From Fidelibacterota bacterium TCS55 (GTDB taxonomy: Bacteria > Fidelibacterota > Marinisomatia > Marinisomatales > TCS55): DNA of 57,098 nt. Position numbers and translations under genes: made by a program. Where the stretch lies: the NCBI GenBank assembly GCA_001577025.1, contig LSCF01000001.1, positions 71,609 through 128,706 on the forward strand, read 5' to 3'. Within the stretch, counting starts at the first letter, position 1. Each line of letters opens with the position of its first letter. Under the pieces are notes generated by a model. It was not told where the DNA came from, did no database searches, and saw only the letters and a program-made list of their open reading frames with translations. This document shows, in pieces, positions 23,910 to 32,533 of this stretch.

Positions 23910-25427
23910 ATGTTATTCACAACACGATTAATTAAATTATCCCTAATAACAATGATTTTTTATGGATGTTCAAGCACAACCGATGTGCCGTTGCCTGTAA
24001 CATCCACAAGCACAGAGGCGTTGGAATTATACAATGAAGGTTATTATCATTTTCAACAAAACGAAGCGGTAGAAGCAATAAGTTTATTTGAAAAAGCTTT
24101 GGCATTGGACCCTGAATTGATTCTTGCGAATCTATATATTCCTGAACCTGATCCAAACAAAAGAAAAATTTAGAGATCGAGCTATTGCGAATAAAAACAA
24201 CGGTTCTGACGCAGAAACAATACTTGTTGATATATATATTGCCAACAGAGACGGCAGATTAATGGATCGTATTAGCCTAGCAAAAGATTTGGTAAACAAG
24301 TACCCATCAAGTTCAGAGGCTTACGTTTATTTAGGTTTTGCGTATACTTCTGTACGAGATTTTGATAATGCCATTAATGAATATAATAAAGCACTATCCA
24401 TCAATTCTGAACAATATCGCGCTTGGGCTGGACTGGCTTTTCATCAAGTAAATGTTGGTAATAATATTTTAATGCCCAAGAACAACAAACAAAAGCGCTG
24501 GCTGTAAAATACACAGAAGGAATGATTAAAACACGCCCCAATTCTCCTTTTTCATACCAACTAAGAGCCAATGTGGAGCGCCAATATAGTGATTTTGATA
24601 AAGGCAAATCCTATTACCAAAAAATGGTTGATATTGCAACAGAGCGTGGATCTTCCAATAGAGGCAATGCGCATAATGTTCTTGCCCATAATTATCTTTT
24701 TAGCGGCAATGGGGAATCCGCAAGAGAAAATTATAATATAGCAATATCATTATCAACAACTCCACTCGGCGTTGTTAATCTTACATTGTATAAATTAGGT
24801 TCTTATTTATTTGAAAATGACTATGAAGGAGCGCTTGGCGTTGCTAAAGAGCTTGATGGTAAAATTGATAATTTAGGATTTACAGAAGCTTCCCTTAATC
24901 AACAAAGGGCTCGGCTAGAATTTATGCGATTCATCTCCTATTCCCTAAATCAGGAAAAAGAAAAGGCTTATGAATCCTTGATGCTCCGTAAAAACTATGC
25001 CACCAAAGCTATGGAGTTAATGGAAATAGACGAAATTCGACAAAGAAACTATGATGCAACAATTACTCGATTAGAAGCTTGGTATCATATTTTATTTGGT
25101 GAATATGATAGGGCCCAGGAATTTCTTGATAAACACTATCAAATTGTTAGTAAAATAGATAGTCCGAATGCTCTGAACGACTATAATGCATTATCGGGAA
25201 TGATACAATTGTTCAGTGGGAATCCATCAGGATCTCTTTCATACTTTAGCGAAAATATCAATACTGAAAATTATCAGTATTATAGCTACTTTAAAGCCTT
25301 ATCGTTAAAAGCCGCAGGTAAAAACCATGAAGCTCAAGAGATTTTTTCTTATCTTGCTAATTATAATTTTAACAATTGGGCCGCTGCTATGGTGCGTGCT
25401 CTTGCCAGGGAACAATTAAGTTCATAA
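23910..25427 (+). pseudogene. TPR lipoprotein gene broken by two compensating frameshifts
   Basis: Three fragments form one gene: frame A from 23910 to about 24160, frame B to about 24467, then frame A again to the stop at 25427. The N-terminus is a lipoprotein signal (ITMIFYGCSST, Cys at the lipobox), followed by TPR units (ALELYNEGYYHFQQNEAVEA; YVYLGFAYTSVRDFDNAINE) and a long helical-repeat tail. The first shift fits one extra A in the A-runs at 24163-24171; the second fits one missing T in TTTT at 24467-24470, which would read NNIFNAQEQQTKAL. The total length would be about 505 residues. Either the gene is decaying or the assembly has homopolymer errors; the intact downstream 300 codons favour recent change or error. 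Confidence 0.75.
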
Positions 25428-25452
25428 TAATTACCCTGATTTTCTATATAAC

Positions 25453-25485
25453 AAAAAAGGGCTACAGATACTGTAGCCCTTTTTT
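25453..25485. terminator. Bidirectional terminator between the TPR lipoprotein and tonB
   Basis: AAAAAAGGGCTACAG pairs perfectly with CTGTAGCCCTTTTTT around an ATA loop. With A-run on one side and T-run on the other it can stop transcription from both directions, the plus-strand lipoprotein gene and the minus-strand tonB block. Confidence 0.9.
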
Positions 25486-25507
25486 ATTTTACAGATATAA
25501 GATTATT

Positions 25508-26131
25508 TTAGCTTTTCAACCTAAAATTAACTGGAATGGAAATCCAGACGCCAACAGCTCTTTCCCGTTGTTTCGCCGGCCTGAAACGAACTGTACGAAT
25601 GGCGTTGCTGGCTGCTTCATCTAATCCTGTATTGGGAATCCCTTTGAGAATTAATGTTTCTCTAACGCGCCCTTTATCATCTACAAATACTTGAACCACA
25701 ACCGTCCCCTCTATCCCTGCTTCTTGGGCAATTTCAGGATACTTAGGTCGAATGGGTGATAGGGGGACCGGAGGGTCATCATAGGGGATGAATTTTACTC
25801 GTGGACCCTCTGGTGGAGGAGGAGGTGCGTCCCAGGCATCGAAATCATCTAGGTTGAATTCGTCCAATGTTACATCATCTGCAATATCTTCACTTTCAGA
25901 TTCAACAGGAACTGAAGGCCTTGCCGGAGGTGGGGGCCTGTCAAATTGTTCCGTCTGGGGAATATCAATTTGTTCTATGATGATTTGAACTTCTTCGTCC
26001 AACTCCACCTTGTTCACAACTCTCGGAAATATCAAAAAAGTAGAAATTAACAAGATTAAGCCAGAGAATCCGGTTATGCGAACTACAACGGGATAGGTGT
26101 ATTTTAATGATGCCGACTGTTCTGTGCGCAT
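25508..26131 (-). CDS. tonB: TonB energy transducer
   Basis: The 207-residue protein has a single N-terminal membrane helix (about 17-36), a proline- and acid-rich periplasmic linker (DRPPPPARPSVPVE; APPPPPEGP) and a C-terminal TonB domain with RPKYPEIAQEAGIEGTVVVQ, VDDKGRVRE and AIRTVRFRPAKQRERAVGVW. It passes energy from the ExbB-ExbD motor to outer-membrane receptors. It is last in the minus-strand block exbB-exbD-exbD-tonB. No TonB-dependent receptor is in the window. Confidence 0.92.
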   Translation of the reverse strand: MRTEQSASLKYTYPVVVRITGFSGLILLISTFLIFPRVVNKVELDEEVQIIIEQIDIPQTEQFDRPPPPARPSVPVESESEDIADDVTLDEFNLDDFDAWDAPPPPPEGPRVKFIPYDDPPVPLSPIRPKYPEIAQEAGIEGTVVVQVFVDDKGRVRETLILKGIPNTGLDEAASNAIRTVRFRPAKQRERAVGVWISIPVNFRLKS

Positions 26132-26132
26132 A

Positions 26133-26543
26133 TTAATCCACCGCCGTTTTGGAAGAATAATTGAGTTTTAAAGCGTCGGCCTTACGTAACTCTGTATGAA
26201 TATCGCTGATCAACCCCATTTTCGCCCGCTCATCGGCTTTCAGAGACACTACCAGTTGCGGGTCCGCGACGCGTTTTTCATACATGATGTGCCGTACACC
26301 GTCTGAAGAATATAGTTTGTCTTCAATAGACACTAGGCCTTCTTTTGACACCCAAATATGGGAAGTGTGGCGTTTAGATTTGAGTTTTTCAATCCGCTTG
26401 GCCTTTGGTAAAGAAATGGGCAGGCCTGAATATTCTCTTAATACGGTTGTTACCATAAAAAAGATTAACAACATAAAAATAATATCAGGCATAGAGGCTG
26501 TTGGAATTTCAGAGTCTAGCTGTGTTTTTCTTTTTATAATCAT
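26133..26543 (-). CDS. exbD: ExbD/TolR biopolymer transport protein (second copy)
   Basis: A 136-residue protein with one membrane helix carrying the proton-binding aspartate in ASMPDIIFMLLIFFMVTT and a periplasmic ExbD domain. It shares one base with the preceding exbD (stop and start overlap at 26543) and ends two bases before tonB. The two ExbDs differ: this one lacks the VRVIDQLKMA end of the other and has a longer basic loop after the helix (KAKRIEKLKSKRHTS). Confidence 0.88.
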   Translation of the reverse strand: MIIKRKTQLDSEIPTASMPDIIFMLLIFFMVTTVLREYSGLPISLPKAKRIEKLKSKRHTSHIWVSKEGLVSIEDKLYSSDGVRHIMYEKRVADPQLVVSLKADERAKMGLISDIHTELRKADALKLNYSSKTAVD

Positions 26544-26938
26544 TAATTCGACTCTGCAATAGATATCCGAGTAGCATTGGCCATTTTAAGCTGGTCGATT
26601 ACTCTTACGTAATCTAAATAATTGGCGGCCTTATGGGCTTTCACTGAAATAATTAGTTTGTCATTTTCAGCCAATTTTTGTCTTACCGTTCTTGAGAGGT
26701 TCTTTACTTCAACTGGTTCACCGCCCAAGAGCACTGCGCCAGTAGAATTGATTAAACAGTTTAGGATATTCTTTTTATTGATTTCGATTTCTTCTCCTTC
26801 TGCTGGTAGCACCATACCCAGACCTTTGTCCATATCAATGGTGGTTGTTACCAGAAAAAAGATCAATAGTAAAAATGCAATATCTGCCATAGAGGAGGTC
26901 GGAATCTGGCCCCCTTTAAATCTACGTTTACCCGCCAT
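26543..26938 (-). CDS. exbD: ExbD/TolR biopolymer transport protein (first copy)
   Basis: A 131-residue ExbD with the conserved helix SSMADIAFLLLIFFLVTTTI (Asp in position 19 to 20), a periplasmic domain with LIISVKAHKAANYLDYVRVI and the C-terminal QLKMANATRISIAE. It lies between exbB and the second exbD. A pair of unlike ExbDs probably forms a heteromeric ion channel with ExbB; this gene order is common in the FCB group. Confidence 0.9.
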   Translation of the reverse strand: MAGKRRFKGGQIPTSSMADIAFLLLIFFLVTTTIDMDKGLGMVLPAEGEEIEINKKNILNCLINSTGAVLLGGEPVEVKNLSRTVRQKLAENDKLIISVKAHKAANYLDYVRVIDQLKMANATRISIAESN

Positions 26939-26945
26939 AAATCAA

Positions 26946-27572
26946 TTACTTCTTACTTTTTTTAGCGGCATCCATTTCATAAAGCTGGTCCACCAACTTT
27001 ATGGAATTTTCTTCCATGTCTAAGATGAGTTTATCAATCCGAGAAACAAAGAAGTTTTGGAAAAACTGGATGATCATTGCAGTAATCAAGCCGAATGCTG
27101 TGGTTAAAAGGGCCTGGGAAATACCCCCCGCAACAACAGCTGGTGAAATATCATTGGCGGCTTTAATTGCGTCAAATGCTGCAATCATACCCACAACCGT
27201 TCCAGTAAATCCAATCATGGGGGCAACAGTAATGACTGTATTCAGCCAAATCATGTTCTTTTCAAGGAAAGACATTTCCAACGATCCTGCGTTTTGGACT
27301 GCTTTCTCAACATCGTCCAAACCTCTGTGTAACCTTGAAAGGCCTGCATGAAAGATTTCAGCAACAGGGCCTCGGGTTTCATTGCACAGCTCCAATGCGG
27401 CGTCCGCACCGTTTGTTTCTAATGTTTCAGCAATATCTATGTAAAATTTCTGAGAATTTATTGAAGACATCACTAGCGAGTACGCCCGTTCGAGCGCGAA
27501 TCCAAGTCCGAAGACCAAAGAAATCAAAATCGGCCACATAAAGGCGCCGCCATCTATGAAATATTGAACCAT
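26946..27572 (-). CDS. exbB: ExbB/TolQ proton channel subunit
   Basis: The 208-residue protein has three membrane helices (about 10-28, 106-128, 146-170) in the ExbB/TolQ arrangement. The family stretch runs APMIGFTGTVVGMIAAFD, then SPAVVAGGISQALLTTAFGL. A good ribosome site (GGAGG, minus strand, 27579-27583) precedes the ATG. First gene of the exbB-exbD-exbD-tonB block. It is a separate ion motor from the MotAB pair at 10.6-12.2 kb. Confidence 0.92.
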   Translation of the reverse strand: MVQYFIDGGAFMWPILISLVFGLGFALERAYSLVMSSINSQKFYIDIAETLETNGADAALELCNETRGPVAEIFHAGLSRLHRGLDDVEKAVQNAGSLEMSFLEKNMIWLNTVITVAPMIGFTGTVVGMIAAFDAIKAANDISPAVVAGGISQALLTTAFGLITAMIIQFFQNFFVSRIDKLILDMEENSIKLVDQLYEMDAAKKSKK

Positions 27573-27651
27573 TAAATACCTCCATTTATGTCAATAGTAT
27601 CCTTGAAATTATCCCTTACCTCAAGGAAAGTCAAATTAAAAACCCGGGAAT

Positions 27652-29265
27652 TTAATTGCTTTCAACCAAGAATGCATCAGCTTCGTTAAAATGTTTTAAT
27701 GCATCCATAACTTGATTATCTGCAGCAATTCTTATGCCCCAAAGCTCGTCCCTTCCCCATTTTGCGCCCGCCACTTCAGATTTTAAAATAACTTTTAAAT
27801 AGGATCGGTTTGCTTCGAATTCTTCTTTATCAAAATCTTCTTCTTTATTTATATAATTATAAAAACCATCTACCGCTTCTTCGGGTAATTCCCAATCAGA
27901 TTGAAATGTCGCGTATTTGCCCCCTATTTTATTCTCTTTTATATACTGAGTGCTCCAATTAAACATGAAACGATTCGGGTGAGAAAGGATCTTTCGTGTC
28001 GTTTCGTTTAATTCCAGTTCCCATGGAATATGAATATCGGGCGTGATGCCACCACCGCCATAAACCGTTCTACCGTTTCTGGTTTTGAAGGGTGGCCGTG
28101 CTTTCTTTAGTGAATCAATTTTTTCTTCTCGGCCATCTTCATAGAGTTCTCGATAATAGTCATCATAATTGCCATTATCAAAGGGGCGCTGTATCAACCG
28201 GCCGCTGGGTGTATAATACTGGGCTATTGTAACGCGGATGGCAGACCCGTCGCTTAGGCCCGCTTGCCGCTGAACGAGTCCTTTGCCAAAACTGGTTTCA
28301 CCAACAATAAGTCCTCGGTCTAAATCCTGGATTGCCCCTGCCACAATCTCGCTGCCGCTAGCTGACCCGCGGTTAATCAATACAATTACTGAAAAATCTT
28401 CGTTTCCTTTTTGGGGTGCCGCTATGAATACCTGCTCCATGTCTTTGCTTTTACCTTTTGTATACACCAATGTGTCCCGATCGGCAATAAATACGTTGGC
28501 CACCTCTGCCGCCTGCTCTAATATGCCGCCACCATTATTACGGAGATCTAACACCATTCGTTTCATCCCTTGGTCCAAAAGCTTGTTGATTGCTTTTTTT
28601 ACTTCTGAGCCTGATTTCGTCGAAAACCGCGTAAGCCAGGCATATCCTGTTTGATCGTCAAGCATGACGCTGGCCCGCACACTATATAGCGGTATATCGT
28701 CTCGGACAATGGTTACATCAAAGGGGTCTGCCCCCATGCGGCCAATTTCCAAATCAACGCGGGTTCCTTTTTTGCCTCTCAATTTTTTGTATACTTCGTC
28801 TCTGGCAATGCCCTTTGCGCTTTCACCATCAATTTTTGTTATCCAGTCCCCCGATTGAATGCCGGCCTTTTCAGATGGCCCACCTACAACAGGCGCAATT
28901 ACCGTAATGTATCCATTTAAAATATCAAACTCGATGCCGATGCCTTGAAATTCACCGCGAAACATTTCATCAATATTTTTTTGGTCCTTAGCTGAAATAA
29001 ATATGGAGTGGGGGTCCAGCTGGTCCATAATTCCACTAAAGGCGCCGTCCATTAAAGATTCCATGTCTACATCGTCATAATAAAGCTGATTTACATAATA
29101 AAGAATTTGGTTCATTACTTTAAACTTGCTCTCAATGACCGCATAAGCATTGTTTTGCTTAGAATACAATGACTGGGTCAAAGGAAATGCAATTAATAGG
29201 CCTGTGGCAATACCCGCCAGCCATGTCCATCCGCTGAATGAAAATAATGTTTTAATTCGTTTCAC
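27652..29265 (-). CDS. ctpA: C-terminal processing peptidase (S41 family)
   Basis: The 537-residue serine protease has an N-terminal membrane or signal segment (about 12-33), a PDZ domain (about 108-190) with IEFDILNGYITVIAPVVGGP and the S41 catalytic domain. The active-site Ser lies in GSASGSEIVAG (300-310) and the Lys is Lys328 in FGKGLVQ. These periplasmic enzymes trim the C-termini of envelope proteins or of cell-wall hydrolases. The start is GTG 29263-29265, overlapping the stop of the upstream barrel gene by one base (TAGTG), so the two are co-translated. Confidence 0.93.
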   Translation of the reverse strand: MKRIKTLFSFSGWTWLAGIATGLLIAFPLTQSLYSKQNNAYAVIESKFKVMNQILYYVNQLYYDDVDMESLMDGAFSGIMDQLDPHSIFISAKDQKNIDEMFRGEFQGIGIEFDILNGYITVIAPVVGGPSEKAGIQSGDWITKIDGESAKGIARDEVYKKLRGKKGTRVDLEIGRMGADPFDVTIVRDDIPLYSVRASVMLDDQTGYAWLTRFSTKSGSEVKKAINKLLDQGMKRMVLDLRNNGGGILEQAAEVANVFIADRDTLVYTKGKSKDMEQVFIAAPQKGNEDFSVIVLINRGSASGSEIVAGAIQDLDRGLIVGETSFGKGLVQRQAGLSDGSAIRVTIAQYYTPSGRLIQRPFDNGNYDDYYRELYEDGREEKIDSLKKARPPFKTRNGRTVYGGGGITPDIHIPWELELNETTRKILSHPNRFMFNWSTQYIKENKIGGKYATFQSDWELPEEAVDGFYNYINKEEDFDKEEFEANRSYLKVILKSEVAGAKWGRDELWGIRIAADNQVMDALKHFNEADAFLVESN

Positions 29266-30152
29266 TATAGACCGAAATAAATGACGGTGCGAAGGGTAAT
29301 GCCCTTTAGCGCTGATTTCGGGGAATCATTAATCGGAATGTGCCCATTTCTTTTCCATCGTCCGGCACCAATGGTTCCTCGATTATACCCTGCGCTTATC
29401 CGCAATCCCATACGATCTAAAAATTGCCATTTTACTGCTACATATGGCTGAAAATTAAAAAAGGTACCGCTCAGCTCTGTCATCGATCCGGTCACATTGA
29501 TTGGTCGCAATCCTTGTTCGCGAAATTTGTTTGCGGCTTCATCATATGTTTGACCAAGCGTGTCCAGAGGAACCAAAACGCTATCTCCCCTTATGAATCC
29601 AAACATGTTTTCGCCGAAATCAGACCATTGGGGGGTACCAATGTGTTGATCCACAGATAGTGTATAGCGGCCAATCCCCATTAGGGCGCCTGCCATTAAT
29701 TCTAAATCCCTAAAAACCGGAAAAACATATTCAACGGTCATGGCCCCCATTAAAAAGCCAAGGCTTGCCCGCATAGACAAATTATCAGAATAGGCATAGA
29801 GAGTGTCTCCGGTTGCGTCATATCCGGCTTTGCCATCTTTATCCGCATATAAATGGACATTAAACACATTGCTGACTTGGGCACCACCCACACCGGCATA
29901 GCCGCCCAACCGCCATGGGCCTGACATTTGAGCAAACCCTTCACCGCCCTGAAAAACCAGTGGCCGGGTGTTTAATGAGGATACATCAAAACCCAATTCA
30001 TTTAACAACGCTTCACCGGGAACCGAATCCAAAACCATATACATGGTGCTGAATCCGATACCGCCACCATAGTGGGTTTCGGATGGATAAATGTCCCCCT
30101 GAGAAAAGGCGATGGTTGTTGAGGCGAGTAGTAAGGTGAGTGTTTTTTTCAT
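29265..30152 (-). CDS. Outer-membrane beta-barrel protein
   Basis: I use the ATG at 30150-30152, which starts a clear signal peptide (MKKTLTLLLASTTIAFSQG); the longer frame adds eight residues before it. The 295-residue mature region has short alternating strands with Gly and aromatics (HYGGGIGFSTMYMVLDSVPG; GPWRLGGYAGVGGAQVSNVF; DRMGLRISAGYNRGTIGAGR) and ends in an aromatic-terminated strand (RTVIYFGL), typical of an outer-membrane barrel. I do not recognise the family. It is translationally coupled to the ctpA gene, which may process it or share its regulation. Confidence 0.68.
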   Translation of the reverse strand: MKKTLTLLLASTTIAFSQGDIYPSETHYGGGIGFSTMYMVLDSVPGEALLNELGFDVSSLNTRPLVFQGGEGFAQMSGPWRLGGYAGVGGAQVSNVFNVHLYADKDGKAGYDATGDTLYAYSDNLSMRASLGFLMGAMTVEYVFPVFRDLELMAGALMGIGRYTLSVDQHIGTPQWSDFGENMFGFIRGDSVLVPLDTLGQTYDEAANKFREQGLRPINVTGSMTELSGTFFNFQPYVAVKWQFLDRMGLRISAGYNRGTIGAGRWKRNGHIPINDSPKSALKGITLRTVIYFGL

Positions 30153-30361
30153 CAAGTCAAAATAGGAGCTAAACAATGCCCGGCCAATTTATTCCGTCTC
30201 TATTTAATTTGGAAATATAAATGTAGTATATATTAATGGCCTTTCTCTTGATATATTCGACGGTGAACACCTATATTTCAGTCAATATCTAGGTAAGGGT
30301 ATTCATATTATCATTCAATCATATCTCAACTATTTCCAATTTCAGGCATTGCGAGCTCCTA
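30153..30361. other. Divergent intergenic region, 209 bases
   Basis: AT-rich gap between the barrel/ctpA pair (minus) and the FG-GAP genes (plus). It must hold promoters for both directions, but I see no convincing -35/-10 pair, hairpin or repeat. The start of the plus-strand gene, TTG 30362, has only a weak GAGCTCC upstream. Confidence 0.4.
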
Positions 30362-32533
30362 TTGTTATTTAGGCGATCCATCTCTGTGTTGGGTTTTTCT
30401 CTGGGAGTTTTGATCGCAGGGAATCTTTATATCTTCGGCACTTTTGATTTTAATAAAAATGGTAAAAGTGAAATTTTAAAACTGAACGGCTTAGTGGCAC
30501 CACTGGAATTGGTTGAGCTTGACGATGCTGGGAACCACCAGACCCTTTGGTCTTACTCCCCTCCGCCGTTAATCCAAATTGTTGATGCCAAATTTGGCGA
30601 CCTCAATCAGGATGACATCCCCGAGTTGGTTGTGGCACAGCAGGGCGATTCATCCGGCACATGGCTCACTGTATTTGAATGGAATGGTGCTGGGTTCTCC
30701 CCAACACAGTCTTCAATTGTCAATTTGGTAGCAGGAGAAGATAAAATTCGCCCTTCAAATCTTGCTTCATATTCAAACATATTTGCCGCTTCTATGTCCA
30801 CCCCCACGCGGAGTGCTTCCGTATTTTCTCTTGGGTTGAACAAAGGCGTCCCGGAAAAATCTAACGATCGCTCCCATTCGTCACCTTTGGTGTCAAATGG
30901 TTTTGGACCCATCTATGTGGGGCTCTTTGCTGTGGCTGGTGAAGGGTATGCGGGCTTAGTTAGTCCGGAGGGGAATGTGTTAAAGGCCAGTATCTTTACA
31001 CTGTCTAACCCCAGCGAGTCTATTCATTCCGATATTTTGGTTACCAATGGTGCGCGCGTCATATTAGGACCGGACATTCAGCCTTTTGATGAAAATAAAG
31101 ATGGCGCCCAAGAGCTGCTCATCCCGTTTGCAACAGGAGAGGTGTTTGCCCTGGCCATATCAGACAGCGGCGTCACGCTTACAGAAAGTCGGTTAAGTCA
31201 ATCCGGTTTGTTTGGAATGAAGTCCGGCGCAGGTGAGGCGGAAATTAATCAGGTGATTCTTTCTCGAATTGAAAGCGGACTTTACGAGCCCCCCCTTGGC
31301 ATCGATCAATCTTCGGTGAATGATTCTTTGCTTCTCCTGGTGGAAGACACGCTAATGCTTGGTGACACTTTAAACTTATTTTTGCTACCAGACTCCGGCG
31401 CAACTTTTTTCCATTTTAACTGGGAAGCGACACCACCTCCGGGAATGCTGTTTAATCCCAAAACCTATAGTATAGAATGGATTCCAACTCGAGATCATAT
31501 TGGTGTCGTCGATGTTTCATTTGCTCTCGATATCCGGCTGAAAGAAACCCTTATCAGCGATGTGGACAGCCTTGGGGATACCCACCAGATACATCCTGTT
31601 TTACAAAGCCATGATTCGTCTTTTGTTATGCTGGTTGGAGATACAATTAAACCACCTGAACCGTTTGTTCTGCTGCCCACCCGATATCACCGCGTGGAGG
31701 TTACATCAAAAGATATTGCTGAGTCTGATCGGTTTACGTTTGTGGGCGAAACGCCCTTTAGCACCACAAGCATGAATACCAATGGGATTATTACTGTGGG
31801 CGTATCGGCAAATTTGAGCACCATCAAGCAAAATAAATCAGGTTCATTTGCTTTTCAATCATCCGCTGAAAAACCTGACTCCATTATTACCCTGTCTCTG
31901 AGCCACGATCTTTCTAGTAATAGTTTTTATGCAACCCTTTACCCTGCCGCTGATTCGGTTGCACAATCATTTGACCCTGAAGGGTGGCGACCCAGCCTGT
32001 ACCTATACCCCGAATACTTTTTTGAGGGATTTCCTAACACCATGGCTATCGATTCAAGCGCGGGCGGTCTTTCCCTATTATCCTCTGATGAAAAAATGTC
32101 TGGCAGGGTTACTATTTATTCACCTCTTCTTTCTCAAGACCATGGAATGACTATGTTTTACTTCGGCGGACGGCCCCACGCCATCCGTGGCGATATTAAT
32201 GTACAAGAAAACGGCTCCCACAAAACATTGACAGAAATTGATTTTGAATCTACCTTTAGGCCGTTAAATATTTCCACGTGGCTAAGCCCTGTCTCTCGGG
32301 ATACATTTGTGTTCCATGCGGACTCATTGCCGGATACATTAAAAGCAAAAATCGATTATCGCTCCTTTTATGCCCCAGCTAAGGTTTTAGAAAACCTAAC
32401 ACCCACAACCGAAAACGGTGTCGGTTCTGAAACCGTCGCCGATACCCTTCAAATTACGGAACGGCCGGACAGTCTTTCTGTTAATCTGGAAAGCCCCCCA
32501 CCCGCTACCACGCCGCCGGACAGTACCAAATGA
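30362..32533 (+). CDS. Secreted FG-GAP/VCBS-repeat protein
   Basis: The 723-residue protein has an N-terminal signal or anchor (VLGFSLGVLIAGNLYIFG). The N-terminal half is a beta-propeller with calcium-loop remnants DFNKNGKSE, DLNQDDIPE and DENKDGAQE, as in integrin-like FG-GAP repeats. An Ig-like He_PIG-type unit follows (PPPGMLFNPKTYSIEWIPTR, about 357-390), then a beta-rich C-terminal part and a low-complexity Pro/Thr tail. It lacks a C-terminal anchor. It overlaps the next gene by four bases (ATGA), whose N-terminus has the same layout, so the two are tandem paralogues. Likely extracellular or surface protein of unknown role. The start is TTG. Confidence 0.7.
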   Translation: MLFRRSISVLGFSLGVLIAGNLYIFGTFDFNKNGKSEILKLNGLVAPLELVELDDAGNHQTLWSYSPPPLIQIVDAKFGDLNQDDIPELVVAQQGDSSGTWLTVFEWNGAGFSPTQSSIVNLVAGEDKIRPSNLASYSNIFAASMSTPTRSASVFSLGLNKGVPEKSNDRSHSSPLVSNGFGPIYVGLFAVAGEGYAGLVSPEGNVLKASIFTLSNPSESIHSDILVTNGARVILGPDIQPFDENKDGAQELLIPFATGEVFALAISDSGVTLTESRLSQSGLFGMKSGAGEAEINQVILSRIESGLYEPPLGIDQSSVNDSLLLLVEDTLMLGDTLNLFLLPDSGATFFHFNWEATPPPGMLFNPKTYSIEWIPTRDHIGVVDVSFALDIRLKETLISDVDSLGDTHQIHPVLQSHDSSFVMLVGDTIKPPEPFVLLPTRYHRVEVTSKDIAESDRFTFVGETPFSTTSMNTNGIITVGVSANLSTIKQNKSGSFAFQSSAEKPDSIITLSLSHDLSSNSFYATLYPAADSVAQSFDPEGWRPSLYLYPEYFFEGFPNTMAIDSSAGGLSLLSSDEKMSGRVTIYSPLLSQDHGMTMFYFGGRPHAIRGDINVQENGSHKTLTEIDFESTFRPLNISTWLSPVSRDTFVFHADSLPDTLKAKIDYRSFYAPAKVLENLTPTTENGVGSETVADTLQITERPDSLSVNLESPPPATTPPDSTK

